Part shown: piece after piece, positions 24,180 to 35,153 of the stretch | Layout of the letters: each line of letters starts with the position of its first letter | Numbering within the stretch: the first letter of the stretch is position 1 | Origin: Glycine soja | Taxonomy: Eukaryota; Streptophyta; Magnoliopsida; Fabales; Fabaceae | Direction: 5' to 3' | Assembly: GCF_004193775.1 (NCBI RefSeq) | Contig: NC_041008.1 | Location: forward strand, 10,621,731-10,685,730 | Length of the DNA: 64,000 nucleotides | Notes under the pieces: model-generated | The model's input: only the letters and a program-made list of their open reading frames with translations | Database searches by the model: none | What the model was told of the DNA's origin: nothing | Made by a program: the position numbers and the translations under genes

Positions 24180-25960
24180 ATTACTCAATATAAAACTATT
24201 CTCCTTTGTAAGCCTTGTTCAAAAAGCAACGTACACCAAGTGATAATAATTTGGGTCTATTTCCTCCCCATGTTTACCATTCACTTAGATGTTAATTAGT
24301 AGCATTACCATACTCTTGCCATGTAAAGATCCCTCAATTATTCTTAAATTAAATCGTGGCTTTCGTAAAGATGTTAGTACTAAGTACTAAGAAACTCACA
24401 AAATCAAGCAATGAAGCATCAAATACTCTCTAATATTGATTTTTATTTTTATTTTTATATTTTGATTAACCTAATTCATTTCATAAGGCACAGGTGTTAT
24501 AAACCTTAGTCCAATAAGCAACAATTTAAAACAAAAGCAAAAGAACCCCTTACCTAGACCTAGCTAGTATATGCATTGTCTATATATGTCAAAACTAGAT
24601 TATATATGACCCTGAATACCAGCTAGCACTCCAGCAAAATGGTTTCCAAATTGCACCAAGTGTAATGTCATCTGTCACGCAAATCACAAACCCTAGCTGT
24701 AAGATTACCAGCGGACAAGAAAGTATACTACCAACATAAAAAGCGCAATTAGTAAAATTTGTATATACGTGAGAGAGAGTAAAAGTGTAACAGTGTGTGC
24801 TTGGCTTTTCCTTCCTCAAAACCCATGCTTGCATATTTAGCTTTCCTTTCTTTGTCTCCTTCATTTTGTTTTGTTATATGAGATGACAGCCTGAACGTGG
24901 ATCAAACTTAGCAAGAATGGAATAAGAAAAGACAATAAAACGAACATCATAATAAAGATCCTATGGACTTCACGTCAACCATGCAAAGAAATTAAGGTGG
25001 TTTCACGTACATTTTGTTATTTTATCTACCTCAACATAAATGAATTAAAGACAAACAGGTATCCGATGGCACAGGGCATAGAGATTAAATTATTATTTTT
25101 TTGTAACTCATTGATGATTTTTGGTGATGTTTATCGAAAAAATATTTTTTATTGTCTTAAATAAATTTTAAAAACGAAAAAGATCGATTGTGTTTCTCAT
25201 GTAAAAAAGAGATAACTATACTCGCTTAATTCTTTGAAGTTAAAATTAAATATACTTATGTATATCTTGTTTAATTGAAAAATTATAGTTATTTCATTTA
25301 CTATATCTATCTACCGGCCTACACATATTTAATTAGTGACAAAGTGAGAATCAAGAGCAGTTAATTATAATTAAATAATTAAAATTCTTGCTGACAATTC
25401 CTCTCTAGCTTGCTTGGATTTTTCATTGTCCTGATTCAGTCTCTTGTACTTGCGATACGATGTACGAAGGAGAACTTGGTTTGGTTTGGTTTGGCTGGAT
25501 TACTCAGTATAAAATTATTCTCTTGTGTAAGCCTCTTGTTCAAAAGCAACACCAATTAAGTGACAATTTGGCTTTATTACCTCCCCATGTTTACCATTCA
25601 CTTAGATGTTGTTATTACCATACTCTTGTCACGTACGTACGTAAAGATGTTAGTAAAATCATGGCTTTTGATTGGCACCATTGAATTAAAGAAAAACACA
25701 ACAAAAGGAAAAGAAGGTATCCAATGGCACAGGGCATAGAAAAGACACACACTACTGGAAAAGGAAGTTTAAACATATGTGGAAATCGACATTTAACATC
25801 GATGGTCAACCGATGTTGAATAGAATGTTGTTGAAAGTTAAAAGTTTCAACATCGATCCTCTAACCACTGTTGTAGAAAGTCAACATTTTCTACATTAGA
25901 CCTAATGTACCAACAGATGTAGAAGTTAGACCTTCTAAATCGGTGCTATAATAGAAAACA

Positions 25961-26182
25961 ATGTAAAATAGCGTTTTTTCACATCATTGGTCAGTTAAGA
26001 AACGATGTAGAAGTTAGACGTTTTACATCAGTGTTATCATAAGAAACGATGTAAAATAGCGTTTTTCGACATCAGTGCTCAGTTAAGAAACGATGTAGAA
26101 GGTAGACCTTCTACATCAGTGTTATCATAAGAAATGATGTAAAATAGCGTTTTTCAACATCGATATTCAGTTAAGAAATGAT
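25961..26182. repeat. 88-bp subterminal tandem repeats of CACTA element
   Basis: Units start at 25961, 26049 and 26137 (ATGTAAAATAGCGTTTTT…), exactly 88 bp apart, the third being partial. Each holds CATCAGTG/GATGTAGAAG motifs in both orientations, as expected of transposase-binding subterminal repeats. Confidence 0.9.
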
Positions 26183-27501
26183 GTTAAATATTTAATAACC
26201 TATAATTAAAAATTGATTAATTAATGATCATTTTTATATTTTCAATATTAATAACCTTCTACAGATATGGTTAATTAATAATATAAAAAAGATTATTATC
26301 TTATTAATTTTCAAAATTTTGTCCAGCTAAAAAAAGGTTGTGTTAATAGAAACAAATTAAAAATAAAATAATAATTATGTAATTAAGAAAAAACAAGTAA
26401 AGGAAATTTTACTCTTGAGAGTGGAAGCACTCACTCCAGCACAAAAGTTTATCACCATTCTTTCAGCCCGTTTCATCATGCTTTTTCTCCCTTCTTGGTT
26501 TGTTATCACTATTTATAGCATAGTAAGAAGAATAAAAAAGTTAATTTTAAGATACAAAATTCTCCCTATCAAAGACTTTAAGGAATGCTACAGTTTTTTT
26601 CCTTATAATAACAAAATTTTATTTCTTTATTAAAAAAATATGTTTATTTAAAATTATTTTTTTAAGTTTAAACAAACTCACTTGTTATCATAAGTTAAAA
26701 TTTATAGAAAAGAACAAAATAATAATATTAGATAATTTATAATTTATCATATTAGATAATTTATAATTTATCATAAGTTAAAAAAAAATTCAGATTGTGA
26801 ACACCTCTATCAGTAATTACAAGTATACAAGTACTGAAAATTTTATCTAATTTTACTCTTGGCAGTATACAAGTATTAATCGTAATAACATTTTCAACGT
26901 ATCTAATCATGTGAAATCTCTTATGCATTGCTAGTCAACTAGATCAAAGAAAATAGCTTATATCAGTATAAGAAAGAATAATCCTTTGAGGATCAGAATA
27001 GATTGAGGATCAAATTATTTAGTACCTAGCCATTGAATATGATACCATGTATAAACAAATTCACCTCAATGTTTAAGTGTAGGCACTGGAATAGGTTTTA
27101 TCTCAAACATTTTGGTATAACTCGGTCTATCTTTTCCATATTATTTTGCGGAAACACATAAGATAAAATAAAAATGGTAGAGAAAGAAGTATAAGAAACA
27201 CCAAACATGTCACAATAAAAAGTATATATATACAATCACCTATCTTGAATAATTAAGAAATTGTTTTAACTTTTCCTTGGTAATATATCCTGCAGTGCAT
27301 TGAACCCTTTCCAAGAAAAAAAAAATATAATAAAAGGCTTTTACTAACGAAATAATATTCACTCTTCGCTAAAATTCTTTTATCTGAAATAGAAAACTGG
27401 GACATTGGCTAATTTTCATTTGTTCAAGGAGTTATTCAATTTTTATCTGTGTGTTTATGCAAAAAGGGTAGACTTGCTCCTAGTATTGTAGTATTATTCA
27501 C

Positions 27502-27849
27502 CTTTACAAAAAGGGTGCTTGGAGCCAATATATGTTGAGCATCCACGCCATTGAGATATGCTTTTACCTCTGGAATGCCAGAGCCTGCAGCTGCTGGAGC
27601 GATGAAAGCACAAAGTGCAGCAGTAGCTGCAGCTAAACACATATTCGCACCAGCATATGCTAAGAAAGCATCAAGATATCTGCACCGGAACTACTAATCT
27701 GTGAGAATATATGAACATTAATGCCAACCATAAAGAATTACATGACAAGGATTAGTGATAACTGAGAGAAAATAATTTAAACCAAGATCCGAAAATAATT
27801 TCTACAAGGATTTTTGTTCATTAAATTGGTGAATTATGATAGAATATAA

Positions 27850-27885
<36 letters not shown>

Positions 27886-29650
27886 TTAATATATGATTTA
27901 ATCCGTGAAATGCTGTTTATTTTTGGTCCATGAAAGTGATCATTTGTACAATTTAGTCTTCCAATGTATCAACTTGCTCATATTTTAGATATTTCATCGC
28001 ACATATATATAATCAAAATGTGAGCAAAATTAATAAATTTTGGGATTAAAGATAAACAGGATGTCACTTTCAGAAACCAAATTATATATTAACTCTTTCT
28101 CTCACTCTATATAGTCGCATATTGAATATGCCAATTGCATCTCCAATACAAAGAAAGATTACCCGAAAGGGAAGTTTAAGGGAAAAAGAGTAGTTGCAAA
28201 TCACAATACATTTATTGCTTATTTTTAAAAGTATATTATATAATAGATGCATTTAAGTTGGTAAGCAGATGACATATTTATAAACCAATAATTGGGAATA
28301 AAGCATTTTTTGTAATTTCAAAAAATTTGTTTTGACAAATGAAAAGAAGTGCCAAAAGCATAAAAGAAGTATTAGACGTGATATGATACGAATCTTTTGG
28401 GAAGGGGAAAGGAGTGGAAAGCATAAATATCACATGTTTACATTTTCTGGTTATGATTTAGAGAGTTGACTAAATGATGGACAATCACATGATGAACCAA
28501 TTCAATAGTTACATTATAAGCACATCATATATATCTTTAATGTAAAAGTTATGGAAAGAACAATTAGCATCTGACAAAAAATCAAGTACAGACCAAATGC
28601 TCCTTTAGCAGTTTGCAAAATGCATCTGGTTGGAGCTAGGAGCAAGCTCACCTGTGTTTAGACATGAGACTGGTGGTCATAAACAGCTTGAAACCAGCTA
28701 TGTTCTCAACTGCAAAACTGTTAAAGAAGCCAACCAATCCAGTACCTAATCCAATAAGAAGAGCAAATCCCCACTTAAGCATCACATAATGGATTATCTG
28801 AACCTTTTTCCTGGAACTCCAGTCATTCTTCAATATTTCATTGTCAAAAATCCTGAAATTAAAGAATAAGTATTCTGGTGTCATAGCTCATTCCTTAAGT
28901 ACCTGACTTGCCAATGCAATCAAAATATGAGATCCCAAGTATCACATGAAATTCTGAGCATATTTGCTCCATTTAATGACTTGAGTACCTGAGATTCCAG
29001 GCAGAAGGTTGCAAAGCTAATTTGTAGAACTATTTTTTTGTTATAAATTACAGGTATCCTACACCGGAGACACTCGTGCTCAGATTAGTAGGAATATTAT
29101 AGGTGACAAAGATCTCTCCCTGAGTATTTAACGCAATTGCATGTTAGGACTCGAACTCAAGACATTTGTAGAACTAATTTGCTAAGCTACAAGATAGAAG
29201 GTTTTGTTTGCCAATATATGGTTTATAAACAAAGAAAGTATTAAATTCTAATTTTACTCTTGGCAGTATACAAGTATTAAATTCTTATTTACTAGTGTCT
29301 CGTACCATTGTTTCAAGCAGTGTCTAGAGCTATTCAAAGATAAAATTATGGGAAGAGATGGGGAAAACAAGACTTGCAAGGCTGTTCTGCCGTAAATGTG
29401 AATTCTTATCGTATACATGCCATTGGCAGGTGATTGCAATTTTAAGCGAATTTTGTTGGTGTAATATGAAACACCTATGGTTCTCACCTGGTTAGGACCC
29501 TTCTTTGCCTTTGAAGAGGAGTACCATTAGATAAATGCGGATACTATTTATCAAAATCAACTTCAGTATTAGCAGAGGTTGAATTTGACTGAGATCCATT
29601 CAGAGAAAGATGAACAACGCATAGCAAAGCTTGTTCTTGTGAACTGATCC
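27502..29650 (-). pseudogene. captured CLC-type chloride/anion channel fragment
   Basis: Minus-strand exons: a probable N-terminal exon about 29645-29488 (LNGSQSNSTSANTEVDF, one stop), 28852-28652 (NDWSSRKKVQI…, FALLIGLGTGLVGFF, VENIAGFKL) and 27679-27502 (AFIAPAAAGSGIPEVKAY, ILAPSTLFVK). The last two splice in phase with good GT-AG sites. The family transports chloride or nitrate across endomembranes with proton exchange. The GSGIPE selectivity-filter motif carries Ser, the chloride-type form. Only the first transmembrane part is present; most of the channel and the CBS domains are missing. It is a transposon passenger, not a gene. Confidence 0.85.
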
Positions 29651-29821
29651 AAAGATGAATTCAATAACAATAACAAAAGCCAAAGTCAACAATAATAACA
29701 ATTTAAAAGATGCCAGGCACAAATATATTAAACTACAACATCATAAATTAGAAGAGTTTGCATTCAATACAAACAAAATGACAGATCTCAGCATTGCAAA
29801 AAATAAAAACTTAAAAAATAT

Positions 29822-30290
29822 CTAAGCAAACTTGCCAATGACACGATCAAAGAGGTTCACAAGCTCATTCAGATGATCCTCAAACACCTCTATTTCATAC
29901 GGCTGATTATCACCCTCAAGCAAATCTGTCACCTTCGAAATTACAGATTTGATTTTCTCCCTTTCTTGTAAACAAAGCTTTGAATTGATATTCTTATTAT
30001 TCAATGCATTCCTCATCTTGTAAACATAGTCATCCAAAGCATTCATTGTATTAGCCTTCTTCATGAACTTCCTATCATCAACTTGATAATTCTCAGCTTC
30101 ATGAATTATTCTTATAATCTCCTCAGCTGAAAGCTTTTTTTGGTCATTGGTTATGGTAATCTCATTCCTATAACCAGTGGTTGTTTCTTTCACAGAAACA
30201 GATAGAAGGCCGTTTACATCTATAGTAAAGCATACATCCTAGACTGCAGAAATACTATAAATTCCATGAGGCTGGGGCAGGGGGCCTAGA
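29822..30290 (-). pseudogene. captured HSP70 C-terminal fragment
   Basis: The frame ending at 29822 reads as the HSP70 substrate-binding region and helical lid: DVCFTIDVNGLLSVSVKETT (after a stop near 30240), then EITITNDQKKLSAEEIIR, DDYVYKMRNALNN and a terminal FDRVIGKFA. In intact chaperones this part clamps unfolded peptides. The ATPase domain is missing, and the segment is bracketed by CLC and helicase pieces. A 123-codon stretch is still open, so a short peptide is possible, but I treat it as a captured relic. Confidence 0.85.
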
Positions 30291-30404
30291 TTAATGAATG
30301 AAGTTTATCAATAAATAACCTGCAGAAATTGTACTAATATGCATGAACAAATAGGAGAAGTTGAGCAAGCTATGTAACATGCAAAGTCAAAAAATAATGC
30401 TTAC

Positions 30405-31075
30405 AATCTCCTCCTAGACTGTACCACGAGATATGTCACTAAGGTAATCAACTTCGTCCAAAACAATCACATCAACATTTACAAGTCCACTTCTAGAAGA
30501 AACATTACCAACACTGCATGAAAAGCAGTAGTCAATAAGTACTCACATTCTGTTGCGGCCTCAGCAATCAGCGTCTTCCTGCTGCTCGTCGGAGCGGAAA
30601 CCACCACCGAGAAGCCTCTCAAAAAAGCCAGTATCACTTGCCGCTAAAACTCAACAAAAACAAATCAAGACCTCAACACACAAGTTTCGAATTTCTCGAA
30701 AACGAAGAGAAACAAAAACAAACGGTGAACGAACCTGAAACTTGTCGATGCGGAAGTCGTAGACGGAGGCGAGCTCATCGACGTCGATGAGATCGGCGCC
30801 GAACTCCCTGACTTCGTTGCATAGCTTGTCGACTCTCTGCCACTTGAATCCACCATGCCGAGCGAACACATCAGCCTCATCGGAAGCCTCACCCGAAACG
30901 TCATCGTATTTGTCGGTAGAAATGTTGTCTTGGTCTAGGTCTTCTTCTTCATCGTCTTCTTCGTCCTCCTCGGCGTCGGAGAAGGCGCAAAAGGTGGAGG
31001 CCGGGGACTTCAAGGATAAGGAGGCGTGGAATTTGAGGGAAAAAAGGAGGGATCGAGGGCGAAGGAGAGAGAATG
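30405..31075 (-). pseudogene. captured ISE2-like DExH plastid RNA helicase fragment
   Basis: Three minus-strand exons with good splice sites: about 31075-30735 (transit-peptide-like start, acidic SDAEEDEEDDEEE, then KLCNEVREFGADLIDVDEL), 30643-30547 (RQVILAFLRGFSVVVSAPTS) and 30513-30405 (VGNVSSRSGLVNVDVIVLDE). This matches the N-terminal third of ISE2-type Ski2-like helicases, which act in chloroplast RNA processing. Two motifs are damaged: Walker A reads SSRKT where SSGKT is expected, and motif II reads DEVD where DEVH is expected. A stop follows SRGTV. The rest of the helicase is absent. Confidence 0.85.
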
Positions 31076-31700
31076 AGAGAGTGGTGGATGAAACAAGTTT
31101 TGATTCTGGAACACTCTATGAGATTGAATGTGAGAGTTCTGATCCTCAAAGACCTAAAGGCCTCCTTGAGGAGTTCTTTGCCCGAAAGAGAGAGAGAACT
31201 GAGAATAAGTTCAGATCTGAATAAAAAACAAAAAAAAAACCAAGACCACAATGGGTTTGTTTACAAACATTGTTGAATAGAATAAATTACATCGTTTTTT
31301 AACAAAAACGATGTTGCTCACAATTCATGTTACTTACAATATTACCACCGTGTCTTTGAATAATGCAGTTCAACAACGGTGTTCCAAAAACGATGTTGTA
31401 ACGCGCAAATAACATCATTTCTTGCAAAAACGTTGTTAAAATAAATCACTTATTTACTAAAATGCCATTGCCTCTAAAATAACATCGTTTTTGGAACCAC
31501 CGATATTGAATGTGCGTTGTAGAATACTATTATTTTAGTAGTGACATAAGTAAGGGTTCCAAAGATAATTAGATACAACACAAATGGGACGTAGTAACAA
31601 AATTACATTGCCAAAACAACCGGACCTATACCAAAAACAAAAGAACCCCCTACCTAACCTAGCTAGACCTGTCAAAACATATATATGAAGCATAGTTGGT

Positions 31701-33739
31701 TTCTTTGACTTTGCTCAAATGTACAGCAATTTGGTGAAAGGAACCAAGGTGTTTACAAGTATCTCGTGTCACACACACTAACTAGACTTGTTTTGCATAG
31801 TATATATATACAACGAAAGGAACCAAGGTGTAAGTGTGAATTACTCTTATTAAGTGACACTCAATACCCAAGTAGTATTCAAACTATCAAATGGTAGTAT
31901 ACTAGAACCATGGAAACTATGAAGAGGTATGAAATGTATAGATTAAAATATCAGGCACAAGAATATGAATAGTCAGTCCAAATAAATAAATAAAATGAAA
32001 TGATCAAAATCTACTAAACAAGTAATGCTTATTTTTTATCCTAATCAAAATTTTCTACTGTCTTCAATAGAGAATCAATAATGACATTAAACTTGTTGAC
32101 TGTAATAAGTGAGTACTCTTTTGTTCTAAAGTGATATTAAGTTGCTTCAAATCTAACCAAAAATAGCTTCTAAGGTGATATAGCTATATAGCTTAAGGCA
32201 ATTTTTTTTATGAACTCCTTACATTGAACTAGCATCTTGCTTAAGCAATTGCAAGGCACACCTTAAAGCCATCAAGAAAAGTGCTTGAATCTCAATTGGA
32301 TAACAGTAAACAACATATTATGTCAAAAAAATGAAAGTAAGAATAAAAACAGTAATTGTGGATGCATTTTCATTATTGGAAACACAAAATTGGATTGTTC
32401 TTTATTTATAAATAGGATTGAACTCTTCACAATATTAATCTACGAAAGTAGAGAAACCTAGAACTAGAACAATATATAACCTTTTCCCACAACTAATTCT
32501 TAATTATATTCTCTAGGCAATGTAAAATATGATGGAGTTGTAATCATAGATTTCAACAAACTCACCATGCAACATTCATCTGCCCATGTATATAGTAGAG
32601 TGGGAAAGGTGTCAAATCCCTCTGAAATGCATAAATTCAAAATCAAGTGCATTTGGGAAACTCTAGGAAGGGAGAGTCTCCTGTAGACTTTGGGTATGCA
32701 CGAAGCAATATAAACCAATATCCAGAATCAATAGAAGCAACCCTGCCTAATGCACTTTCACCAAACTCTGCCACGACTGGAAAAAGTCAATGCACAATCT
32801 GATTTATATGACATTTCTAATCCCAACAACATGCTATTACAAAGTCAATTCAATTCATTTGTTCAATTGTGTTTGACCACTCCATGGAGTTGGCTTGTCA
32901 TATCTCTCTTTATTCAAAAAGGTGGCTCTGTATTTTTTGTGCAGACATTTTGTTAGCCATCAGTGGAAGATACCAAACTTAAAACTGTCAAACTATTCTT
33001 TTACTGATAAATGTGGATGGCAGCAGACTAGGCATTTGCTTGGATAAACTTTGTCACGAGTACTTTGAGAAGAAAATAAGAAAATAAAATAAAATAAATT
33101 TCTCTATAAGTTAAAGTAAGTTTATGTATAAACTAATTTATATAAATTCTCTAATATTAGTTTCCCCAAAATTTGATATTTTTTTAAAGGCAAAGATTAA
33201 TTTAATTAGTAAAAGGATTTGCAAAAGTCCTGTACAAGTTGTATAGACAGTACAATATACATGTATATAAAAAAACATATGTCTAGAAAGATCTAAAACA
33301 AAACCTCCCTAAAGAAAGAGCATCACACAACCATATGCTTTTTACATTACAGTGTTACATAGTAAGCAACTTTTTGAATAAACTACAAGGCGAAGCAAAT
33401 CAAAGTAACTAGTAGTCATGAATACATGGGACTACATTTAGGAATTAGAATACCAGGAATGTTGTGGAATTAACAAAGCTACTTTTTGAACACACTTGAT
33501 TTTCCAAGTCATTCACCAAAGTATGAGTGTTTTTGTCCGAGAAGTAAATGATTTTTTCGACAATATAAGTTGTTTTTTTTATAATAGGAAATGCTTTCCA
33601 AAAAGAAAAAGTTTCTCTGAGAAGCCAAACTGGCACAAGGTTCTAAAAGGCAGGAAAAAAAACCCAAAACTTGTAGAAAATTTAAGCAATTAGCAAATGT
33701 ATCAGCTAGTTAGCACAAACATGATGCAACATTATATTG
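31701..33739. other. intergenic, no gene recognised
   Basis: AT-rich sequence. A minus-strand frame at 32500-32718 ([19 protein letters not shown]…) looks coding-like but belongs to no family I know. Several plus-strand frames nearby are short and unsupported. Confidence 0.4.
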
Positions 33740-33744
33740 GCACT
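33740..33744. repeat. target-site duplication GCACT, left copy
   Basis: GCACT precedes solo LTR copy 2 and recurs at 34869-34873. Confidence 0.85.
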
Positions 33745-34868
33745 TGATCGAGGCCGTACCCGAATCAAATAAACATTAAAAATGCAGTATCTAGGAAGTG
33801 ATCTTAGGTCGTCTCCCAACGAGCAATGATCAACCAAACGTTCATAACAGATAGTAATAAAACAGTAACGAATTGGGGGTTTTTTTTTTATAAATTAAAC
33901 AACAAGAAAATTTGAATTAGAAAATAACAGAATTAAAACATGTTATTTTCCCTTGATTCACAAGCAAGTCTCTTACCTAGGTTACGAGAATTTATCCTTA
34001 ATCAGTTCAACCACTTAATCCAACCCTAAATTAAATTACTAAGCGAAAATTAACATAAGGCTATCATTATGTGATTAAGTAACACATACACCAATTAATC
34101 ATGAACGAAACTTATCATTAAACATGAACGTAAATTAAGTGTAGAGAAAATTAATCAAGCACTAAACATGCATGGATTAATAGCAACAAATACAGAGTAA
34201 TTGGTGAAGAGAAAAAACTTATCAGAATTCAATAGTAATAACAAAACCTCAAAGAGAGTTGTGCTTGATCCTTAAGAGAAAACAACGCTGGAGACTTAGC
34301 CTTCCATTAATAAATAGAAAACGAAATTGTAGATTGAAGCAGAAACGAAATTGCAGAAAACGAATTTTATTCTACGTGAACAGTGCACATGAACAGTAAA
34401 AACTGAAATTCTAAAACCCTAGAATTATTCTCCTCTTCGAAAACTCCCTAAACTAAAACCCTAGAATTATTCTCCTCTTTGAAAAACTCCCTAAACTAAA
34501 ACCCTGGTGTTGTTATATAGGTCCTCAACCCCAAATCTTACAAATCTATTTTAAGTCCAAGCCCATAAACGAAATAAAATAAAATCTGGACAACATAAGA
34601 TAAGATTGGATGAAATAAAATCTGGACGAAATAAAATCTAGATGAAATAAAATCTGAATAAGATAAGATTTGATAAAATAAAATTGTCTGCTCTCTTCAA
34701 GTCCAAGCCCAATTGCTTATAATTCTCCTGAAATTAAATTAAAAACAAAAAATTAGTCAAGTAGGCCCAAATGATAAAACTGCATAATTAATTTGACAAT
34801 TAAGGCTAATCGGTAATTAAAATGGTGACAAAAAGGATTAAAAAATAGGAGAAAATAATGACACATTA
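33745..34868. mobile_element. solo LTR, copy 2
   Basis: 1124 bp, same family as 9128-10220 (start TGATCGAGGCCGTACCCG, end GACACATTA). Flanked by GCACT on both sides. The end is TA where copy 1 ends CA. It interrupts the left terminus of the second gene-capturing CACTA element, between CACT and A. Confidence 0.85.
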
Positions 34869-34890
34869 GCACTACTACATAAAGCATTAC

Positions 34891-35153
34891 CTTAGCTGAA
34901 AATTCTTTGGAATGTACAAGAAAATCTCGTATGTGAGTTGTAAATGTGAGGAGGTCATTTGTGGAATCCAAAAGGCCATTAACAAATTGAGTAACCTGCA
35001 AATTATTTGAAATTAGTCAGAAGCAGTCATGTTGGAAAATGAAGTGCTTAAAGGGTTAATAGTAAACTCGTGTACAAAAGTTGCATTACTTGGGTATGGA
35101 TAAGGATTTGTAGCAGCATCCCAAAGAGGCTCAGTTAGGGCACCAGTTTCTGC
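34891..35153 (-). pseudogene. captured exportin-1 (XPO1/CRM1) fragment
   Basis: Minus-strand coding blocks 35153-35016 (AETGALTEPLWDAATNPYPY, then FVHEFTI…STSFSNMTASD) and 34995-34891 (VTQFVNGLLDSTNDLLTF, HIRDFLVHSKEFSAK). These are adjacent parts of the C-terminal HEAT-repeat region of the nuclear export receptor. The intron between them is only about 20 bp, so it has been deleted or the gap is degenerate, and a TAA directly follows the first block. The second block ends at a donor-like GTAATG that abuts the transposon terminus. Nothing else of the receptor of more than 1000 residues is present. Confidence 0.85.

Larger units (their letters stand above)
19152..24650. repeat. tandem segmental duplication, copy A (split by copia element)
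   Basis: 19152-19548 plus 24175 to about 24650 match 25115-25746 plus 31547 to about 31700 piece by piece. Shared landmarks: TTTTTGGTGATGTTTATCGA, TAACTATACTCRCTTAATTC, ACTTGGTTTGG, TTACCATTCACTTAGATGTT and AAGAACCCCYTACCTAG. The copies differ by many substitutions and small indels, so the duplication is old. Copy A was later entered by the copia element at 19554-24174. Confidence 0.75.
25750..31543. mobile_element. gene-capturing CACTA (En/Spm-type) transposon
   Basis: 5794 bp starting CACTACTGGAAAAGG and ending …ATTTTAGTAGTG, flanked by ACA at 25747-25749 and 31544-31546 (the 3-bp duplication expected of CACTA). Subterminal repeats are evident: three staggered 88-bp units on the left (25961-26182) and copies of AACATCGTTTTT-type motifs on the right (about 31280-31510). 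There is no transposase, so it is non-autonomous. It carries minus-strand, intron-bearing fragments of three unrelated genes: CLC anion channel, HSP70 and ISE2-like helicase. Gene-fragment capture is known for soybean CACTA (Tgm) elements; whether this copy is in that family is inference. Confidence 0.9.
25115..31700. repeat. tandem segmental duplication, copy B (split by CACTA element)
   Basis: 25115-25746 and 31547 to about 31700 correspond to copy A. This copy shows the site that the copia element occupies in copy A in its empty state, and was itself entered by the CACTA element at 25750-31543. Confidence 0.7.

Noticed and set aside
25961..26182. CRISPR-like spaced repeats
   Set aside because: The repeats are adjacent 88-bp units of a plant transposon subterminal region, with no unique spacers.
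30787..31276. Plus-strand open frames opposite the helicase fragment
   Set aside because: They are the complementary strand of the acidic helicase N-terminus and the CACTA end, with Ser-rich shadow composition.
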